Source: Deferribacteraceae bacterium UBA1873 (lineage in GTDB: Bacteria > Chrysiogenota > Deferribacteres > Deferribacterales > Flexistipitaceae). Taken from it: 18,563 bases of DNA. A program made the translations under genes and the position numbers. Shown one piece after another: positions 14,480 to 18,563 of the stretch. The notes under the pieces are model-generated. The model did not search any database and was not told where the DNA came from. It saw only the letters and a program-made list of their open reading frames with translations. The stretch spans positions 1-18,563 of the forward strand of contig DDHP01000005.1 in NCBI GenBank assembly GCA_002338145.1. Direction: 5' to 3'. Position 1 is the first letter of the stretch. Every line of letters begins with the position of its first letter.

Positions 14480-15237
14480 AATCTCTTAATAATCTCCCTA
14501 GCAAGTTCTATATAACTCTCAGAACCTTTTGATCGTATATCATAAGAGATAATAGGTTGTCCATAGCTTGGTGCTTCACTCAATCTTACATTTCTTGGGA
14601 TAATTGTATTAAAAAGTTTTTCCCGAAAATATGAGCGAACCTGCCTATAAACCTCTTTTGACAAGTTGTTTCTGGGATCATACATGGTGAGAAGAATCCC
14701 TTCGATGTCCAGATCAGGGTTCAGGCTGTCCTTTATTAAATTTACAGTATTTATAAGCTGACCCAATCCTTCAAGAGCATAATATTCGCATTGTAAAGGT
14801 ATTAAAACGGAATCTGCAGCAGTAAGGGAGTTTATAGTCAATAGACCAAGAGAAGGGGGGCAATCTATTACGATAATATCGTAATCTTTAGAAATTCTTG
14901 TTAGCGGAGTTTTTAGCCTAGTCTCTCTGGAAAGAACAGTTACCAGCTCAACTTCAGCAGCAGTTAAATCTATTCTGCTTGGTGCAATGAATAGCTGGTG
15001 AATGGTTGTTTCCGAAATGATACTTTCTATAGAAGTGTTACCAATAATAACATCGTAAATACTCGCCTTAAGTTCAGAAGGCTGAAGCCCCAGACCACTT
15101 GTTGCATTGGCCTGTGGATCCATATCTACGATAAGAACTTTAAGTTCAGCAAAAGACAGAGCTGCAGCCATGTTAACTGCAGTCGTGGTTTTACCTACGC
15201 CACCTTTTTGGTTTGCAATTGCTATAATTTTTCCCAT
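14476..15237 (-). CDS. parA: Chromosome-partitioning ATPase ParA (Soj)
   Basis: A 253-residue deviant Walker-A ATPase that binds the nucleoid non-specifically and moves ParB-parS complexes apart. KGGVGKTT is at residues 11-18, with the signature lysine K11. LIVDMDPQANATSGLG is near 35-50 and IIVIDCPPSLGLLT near 121-134. Absence of a DNA-binding N-terminal domain and the short length place it with chromosomal Soj proteins, not plasmid type Ia ParA. It heads the parA-parB-bactofilin-tpiA-secG run and overlaps parB by ATGA. A 98-base gap separates it from the RNA methyltransferase gene upstream, and no strong ribosome site precedes the ATG. Confidence 0.96.
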   Translation of the reverse strand: MGKIIAIANQKGGVGKTTTAVNMAAALSFAELKVLIVDMDPQANATSGLGLQPSELKASIYDVIIGNTSIESIISETTIHQLFIAPSRIDLTAAEVELVTVLSRETRLKTPLTRISKDYDIIVIDCPPSLGLLTINSLTAADSVLIPLQCEYYALEGLGQLINTVNLIKDSLNPDLDIEGILLTMYDPRNNLSKEVYRQVRSYFREKLFNTIIPRNVRLSEAPSYGQPIISYDIRSKGSESYIELAREIIKRL

Positions 15238-15276
15238 AACCGAGTAAGTCTAATGAAATGCCGCCTAAAAATCAAG

Positions 15277-15302
15277 ACTTTTAAATTTCGAGTTTTAAAA
15301 GT
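15277..15302. promoter_or_regulatory. AT-rich inverted repeat ahead of parA
   Basis: ACTTTTAAA (15277-15285) and TTTAAAAGT (15294-15302) form a perfect 9-base inverted repeat with an eight-base spacer, inside the 98-base gap between the RNA methyltransferase gene and parA. It could be an operator for parA, or a weak terminator for the upstream gene, though the stem has almost no G-C pairs. Confidence 0.3.
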
Positions 15303-15335
15303 GATTGAGGATTTTGATGTGATTGGTGAGGGTAG

Positions 15336-16529
15336 TTATTGATATTTTTTACACATTTTTGCTATGCATTCTATATGGTAGGTTCCCGGAAACATATCCA
15401 GAATGAAGAATTTATCTATATTGTAATACTCACCGATTCTGTGGATATCACGGGACATTGTCATCGGATTGCAGGATACATAAATAAAGTTATCCGGCTT
15501 TTTTCGTTTTATAAATTCCGTTACGTTTTTTCCCATACCTTTTCTGCCCGGATTAGCGAGAATTGTGTCAAAAGGAACTGAAATTCTGAAAATATTTCTG
15601 TCCACATCTTCCCTATGAAAACGTGCGTTGGGAATATTGGCATTTTTTGCCAGTTTTACGGACTCCCCGGATATTTCATAAGCGTTGATTTGTTTTGCTT
15701 TTTCAGCTGCAGCCAGTGTTAAAAACCCTGACCCAGCATATAATTCCAATAAACGACTACCTACAGGAATCATATCGGCAACTGTTTTTTGAAAATCATT
15801 CAGAAAAAATCTGTTGGATTGTGAAAAGCCGTCAAATCCCGTATAAAATGTTCCGAATGCGCTTTTTACAGGAATGTTTTCTGTGCCTTCTATTCCGGAC
15901 GGTGTTGAAATCCCGTCAAATATATTCAATAACTTTTCCCTGTTGGTGTCATTGAAATTACAATCCGTTTTCAGGAGTGCTTTGTTCTCCTCATTTTCAA
16001 TTACATATATGTTCCCCTGTTCGCTTTTATCGGTATATCTTTTTAATGTGTTGATTTTATTAATTAGGGAAGTTTTCATTACAGGGCATTCTTCCACAGG
16101 AATTATTTCATGGCTTTTATGTCTGAGAAAACCGATTTCTCCGTTTTTCACTTTCATATTTACTCTGAATCTATAGTTCAAAGGTTCTTTTGAGAGAACA
16201 CTGTCTATATTAAAATTTTCAAAATTTCTAAAAATATTCCTGATAATCTGCTCTTTTATCTTTATCTGTGATGCATGTTTTATATGTCCGAACAGGCACC
16301 CTCCGCACTCTCCTATATACCGGCAGTATTTTTCACCCCGATGGTGGGAATACTTGTTAATTTCCAGCAGTCTGCCGAAGGAGTATTTCTTTTTCTCCTC
16401 AATAATTTTTATGGTGACATTATCACCCTGAACGGTAAAGGGAACAAATACCGCTTTTCCTGATATTCTGCCGACACCGTAGCCTTCATAAGCTGTATCG
16501 ATTATATCCAATGTATAAGTATTCATCAT
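15336..16529 (-). CDS. TrmA/RlmD-family RNA (uracil-5-)-methyltransferase with TRAM domain and Fe-S cluster
   Basis: A 397-residue SAM-dependent methyltransferase forming 5-methyluridine in 23S rRNA (RlmD/RlmC-like) or, less likely, tRNA. An N-terminal TRAM domain (about 3-58) is followed by a [4Fe-4S] site of C69, C75, C78 (CRYIGECGGC) and C148 (ECPV). The SAM-binding domain has ELYAGSGF at 262-269 and FSQSN at 235-239. The catalytic cysteine is C353 in VSCNPMTMSRD, with the C-terminal HIE general base at 385-387. One oddity: the motif usually read as DPPR is NPGRKG at 326-331, with Asn for the conserved Asp. The start codon overlaps the thiH stop as ATGA. Exact target position is not predictable, so no gene symbol is given. 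Confidence 0.9.
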   Translation of the reverse strand: MMNTYTLDIIDTAYEGYGVGRISGKAVFVPFTVQGDNVTIKIIEEKKKYSFGRLLEINKYSHHRGEKYCRYIGECGGCLFGHIKHASQIKIKEQIIRNIFRNFENFNIDSVLSKEPLNYRFRVNMKVKNGEIGFLRHKSHEIIPVEECPVMKTSLINKINTLKRYTDKSEQGNIYVIENEENKALLKTDCNFNDTNREKLLNIFDGISTPSGIEGTENIPVKSAFGTFYTGFDGFSQSNRFFLNDFQKTVADMIPVGSRLLELYAGSGFLTLAAAEKAKQINAYEISGESVKLAKNANIPNARFHREDVDRNIFRISVPFDTILANPGRKGMGKNVTEFIKRKKPDNFIYVSCNPMTMSRDIHRIGEYYNIDKFFILDMFPGTYHIECIAKMCKKYQ

Positions 16530-17647
16530 ACAGTGTTCAGAAAAGCCCTGTCCCAGTCTTTGTTTACGGGATCAAAACCTTTTTCTCTTAATGATTTCAC
16601 AAACTCGGCCACTGATCTTTTATCTTCCACTTCAAACTGTTCGCCCGTGTGCTTATTATTTTGGTAGCCTCCGGGCTCCGTTTTGGAACCGGCGCTCATC
16701 TGTGTTACGCCGAGCGGCAAAATATTATCCCTGAATTCTGCAGACTCCCTTGTGGAAATGACCAGCCCTGCGTCGTTTTTAAAAATTCTCAAAGCAAGCA
16801 GGCACTGAACCAGATTTTTATCGCTGATAATCTGGTGTGGAGTGAAATTACCTGCGGCTTTTCTGATTCTGGGAAATGATATTGTAAAATGTGTTTTCCA
16901 GTAATTCTTTATCAGATAATCTGCGTGCATTCCCACGAAGAATTCTTCTGTTCTGAAATCCTCCAGTCCCATCAGAGCACCTATCCCGACAGTTCTGATG
17001 CCGGCCTGAGCTCCTCTTTCCGGTGACTTTAGCCTCCACAAATAATCGCGTTTTTTGCCCGCTGGATGTACCTGTGAATAGGTTTTTTCATTATACGTTT
17101 CCTGATAAATCGTTAGTCCGTCTACGCCTTCTTTATAAAGTTCATGATAATTTGTTTCGGACAAAGGATATATTTCAATGGAGATGGATGAAAAGTATTT
17201 TTTGCATATCCGAACGGCTTCTTTTAAATATTCCATATTCACAATCTTCGGGGATTCCCCGGAAACCAGAAGGATATGCTGTATCCCCTGAGAAGATATG
17301 ATAGAGGCATCCTTTTCGATTTCATCAAAACTCAGTGTTTTACGCTCGATATCATTTTTTCTGTTGAAACCGCAGTAAACACATGAATTGGTGCATTCGT
17401 TTGAAAGATAAATAGGGGCGTAAAGTTTGATTGTTTTACCGAAACGCTGTCTGGTTATTTTACTTGCGGTCTCTGCCATCTCTTCAAGAAAATTTTCAGC
17501 CGCAGGGCTCAGCATCGTGGCAAAATCTTCAGGGGATTTATTACTTTTTGACAGGGCATTTATCACATGTTTGCTCTCTCTGGAATGGATAAAATCTTTA
17601 ATTTGATCCCACGGATATTTTTCCTGCAAAATGTCGTAATAACTCAA
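16526..17647 (-). CDS. thiH: 2-iminoacetate synthase ThiH (radical SAM tyrosine lyase)
   Basis: A 373-residue radical SAM enzyme that cleaves tyrosine to dehydroglycine and p-cresol, supplying the glycine imine for the thiamin thiazole in anaerobic or facultative bacteria. The cluster motif CTNSCVYC holds C85, C89 and C92. VSGESP near 127-132 and the ThiH C-terminal region with SAGSKTEPGGY (about 319-329) confirm ThiH over other Biotin/ThiH-domain enzymes. It starts with TTG at 17647, supported by AGGAG eight bases upstream. It follows thiG with a 15-base gap and overlaps the RNA methyltransferase gene by ATGA. ThiH in place of ThiO suits a low-oxygen lifestyle. Confidence 0.95.
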   Translation of the reverse strand: MSYYDILQEKYPWDQIKDFIHSRESKHVINALSKSNKSPEDFATMLSPAAENFLEEMAETASKITRQRFGKTIKLYAPIYLSNECTNSCVYCGFNRKNDIERKTLSFDEIEKDASIISSQGIQHILLVSGESPKIVNMEYLKEAVRICKKYFSSISIEIYPLSETNYHELYKEGVDGLTIYQETYNEKTYSQVHPAGKKRDYLWRLKSPERGAQAGIRTVGIGALMGLEDFRTEEFFVGMHADYLIKNYWKTHFTISFPRIRKAAGNFTPHQIISDKNLVQCLLALRIFKNDAGLVISTRESAEFRDNILPLGVTQMSAGSKTEPGGYQNNKHTGEQFEVEDKRSVAEFVKSLREKGFDPVNKDWDRAFLNTV

Positions 17648-17662
17648 TATTTTCTCTCCTTT

Positions 17663-18439
17663 TTAATCTCTTAAAAAACCTGTAAGCGGACTTGATGCGG
17701 CAGCTTTGTTCTGTTCGGCGGGTTGACCCGCACTTATTGCCGTACACACTGCTTCAACGGCTGAGCCAAAAGCTTTTGCCATTTTCACCGGATCTTCTGC
17801 GGTGGCAATAGCTGTGTTCACCAGTACGGCGTCTGCGCCAAGTTCAAAAGCCTCACAGGCATGGCTGATTTTTCCTATACCTGCATCGACAACCACAGGT
17901 ATTTGTGACTGCTCTATAATAATTTTAATATTTTCCACTGTTTTTAAGCCTTTATTACTGCCTATTGGTGCCCCGAGAGGCATAACGGTTACCGTTCCGA
18001 TATCTTCGAGACGTTTTGCCAGTACCGGATCGGCATTAATATACGGCAGAACGTTGAATCCCTCTTTTACCAGAATTTCGGCAGCTTTGTATGTTTCCAC
18101 TGGATCGGGGAGCAGATAATTGGGATCAGGTGTTACTTCCAGCTTGACCCAGGGTTCACAACCGGCTGCTCTTGCCAGCCTGCTCAATCTTACAGCTTCT
18201 TCGGCGTCTCTGGCTCCGGAGGTATTGGGCAGCAGAAGGTATTTATTGGTATCTATATGCGATAATATATTATCTTCCGGATTCTGAATATCAACGCGTC
18301 TTAATGCCACCGTTATAATTTCAGCGCCGCTTGCCTTCAATGCATCCTTCATGATTGTATTGGAAGGAAATTTTCCGGTACCTATCATCAATCTGCTCCG
18401 GAAAGTTCTGTTTGCTATCTGCAGCTTGTTTTGAAACAT
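17663..18439 (-). CDS. thiG: Thiazole synthase ThiG
   Basis: A 258-residue TIM-barrel enzyme joining 1-deoxy-D-xylulose 5-phosphate, dehydroglycine and ThiS-thiocarboxylate sulfur into the thiazole phosphate of thiamin. The Schiff-base lysine is K99 in WVKLEV. Other signatures are GTGKF (20-24), LPNTSGARDAEEAVR, PLGAPIGSNKGL and the phosphate-binding VVDAGIGKISHACEAFELGADAVLVNTAIA. A GGAGG four bases before the ATG gives a firm start. It is the first gene of thiG-thiH-methyltransferase in this window. The sulfur carrier gene thiS and thiF would be expected nearby, but are not in the window; they may lie to the right. No TPP riboswitch is visible in the 124 bases upstream. Confidence 0.97.
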   Translation of the reverse strand: MFQNKLQIANRTFRSRLMIGTGKFPSNTIMKDALKASGAEIITVALRRVDIQNPEDNILSHIDTNKYLLLPNTSGARDAEEAVRLSRLARAAGCEPWVKLEVTPDPNYLLPDPVETYKAAEILVKEGFNVLPYINADPVLAKRLEDIGTVTVMPLGAPIGSNKGLKTVENIKIIIEQSQIPVVVDAGIGKISHACEAFELGADAVLVNTAIATAEDPVKMAKAFGSAVEAVCTAISAGQPAEQNKAAASSPLTGFLRD

Positions 18440-18489
18440 TTATCCTCCATTTTTATGTTAATGATTCAGGTTTTGTAATGATGCCGATG

Positions 18490-18563
18490 GTTAGTACCAG
18501 TCTTTTAGACTGGTAAATCTATATATTCGCCACAGGCGGATGCTACACAGTTTTTGTCACCTC
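18490..18563 (-). repeat. Second copy of the dispersed intergenic repeat (cut by window end)
   Basis: Read on the minus strand this matches 3505-3590: gaggtgaca, then aaactgt-tagcatccgcc, a shortened middle, atttaccagtct and agactggt. The hairpin ACCAGTCT-ttt-AGACTGGT is at 18496-18514 and the CGCC-aca-GGCG hairpin at 18528-18538. The middle is shorter than in the first copy and the loop bases differ, while the stems are kept. It lies upstream of thiG and continues past the window edge. Confidence 0.8.

Noticed and set aside
12440..15335. parS site near parAB
   Set aside because: Several GTTTCAC fragments occur, for example near 12849 and 12934, but none forms the TGTTTCACGTGAAACA palindrome.
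18440..18563. TPP riboswitch upstream of thiG
   Set aside because: An ACCTGA word occurs on the minus strand, but the CTGAGA and conserved THI-box helices are absent; the visible hairpins belong to the dispersed repeat.

Overview
The window is about 18.6 kb of low-GC bacterial chromosome, almost all of it housekeeping genes. Gene content (single-chain pyruvate carboxylase, oxygen-sensitive ThiH for thiazole synthesis, Mrp with an N-terminal cysteine cluster, ParABS with a bactofilin, a complex I NDUFA9-like SDR) suggests an anaerobic or microaerophilic bacterium. A member of Deferribacterota (for example a Flexistipes- or Deferribacter-like organism) is my best guess. That is inference from family resemblance and could not be tested here.

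Layout. (1) 1-3038, minus: pyruvate carboxylase, with its C-terminal biotin carrier region beyond the left edge. (2) 3039-3784: a 0.75 kb gene-free stretch holding the pyc promoter, an AT-rich part and a mosaic of palindromic repeats, ending in a strong terminator. (3) 3785-4666, minus: Mrp/ApbC Fe-S carrier ATPase. (4) 4667-4999: divergent intergenic DNA with a short palindrome and low-complexity T/G-rich then C/T-rich repeats. (5) 5000-6593, plus: radC and an NDUFA9-like SDR. (6) 6594-6860: a hairpin-rich MITE-like element, then a promoter. (7) 6861-8583, plus: a two-gene cassette of an unrecognised protein with glutamine-synthetase-fold amidoligase-like motifs and a gamma-glutamylcyclotransferase-like protein. 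(8) 8618-15237, minus: one long run, parA-parB-bactofilin-tpiA-secG-peptide-binding lipoprotein-oppB-oppC. (9) 15336-18439, minus: thiG-thiH-TrmA/RlmD-type RNA methyltransferase. (10) 18440-18563: a second copy of the repeat seen in (2), in the opposite orientation.

How the genes work together. parA, parB, bactofilin and tpiA are joined by 4-base ATGA overlaps, so chromosome segregation, a cytoskeletal polymer and a glycolytic enzyme are translationally coupled. SecG and a peptide ABC importer without ATPase genes follow at short spacing. thiG and thiH cooperate in making the thiamin thiazole ring. The RNA methyltransferase overlaps thiH by ATGA, apparently only as an operon partner.

The least ordinary locus is the amidoligase-like/GGCT-like pair at 6861-8583. 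One enzyme would form an amide (possibly gamma-glutamyl) bond and the other would cleave such bonds, on an unknown substrate. The dispersed repeats are the other feature that the genes do not explain.
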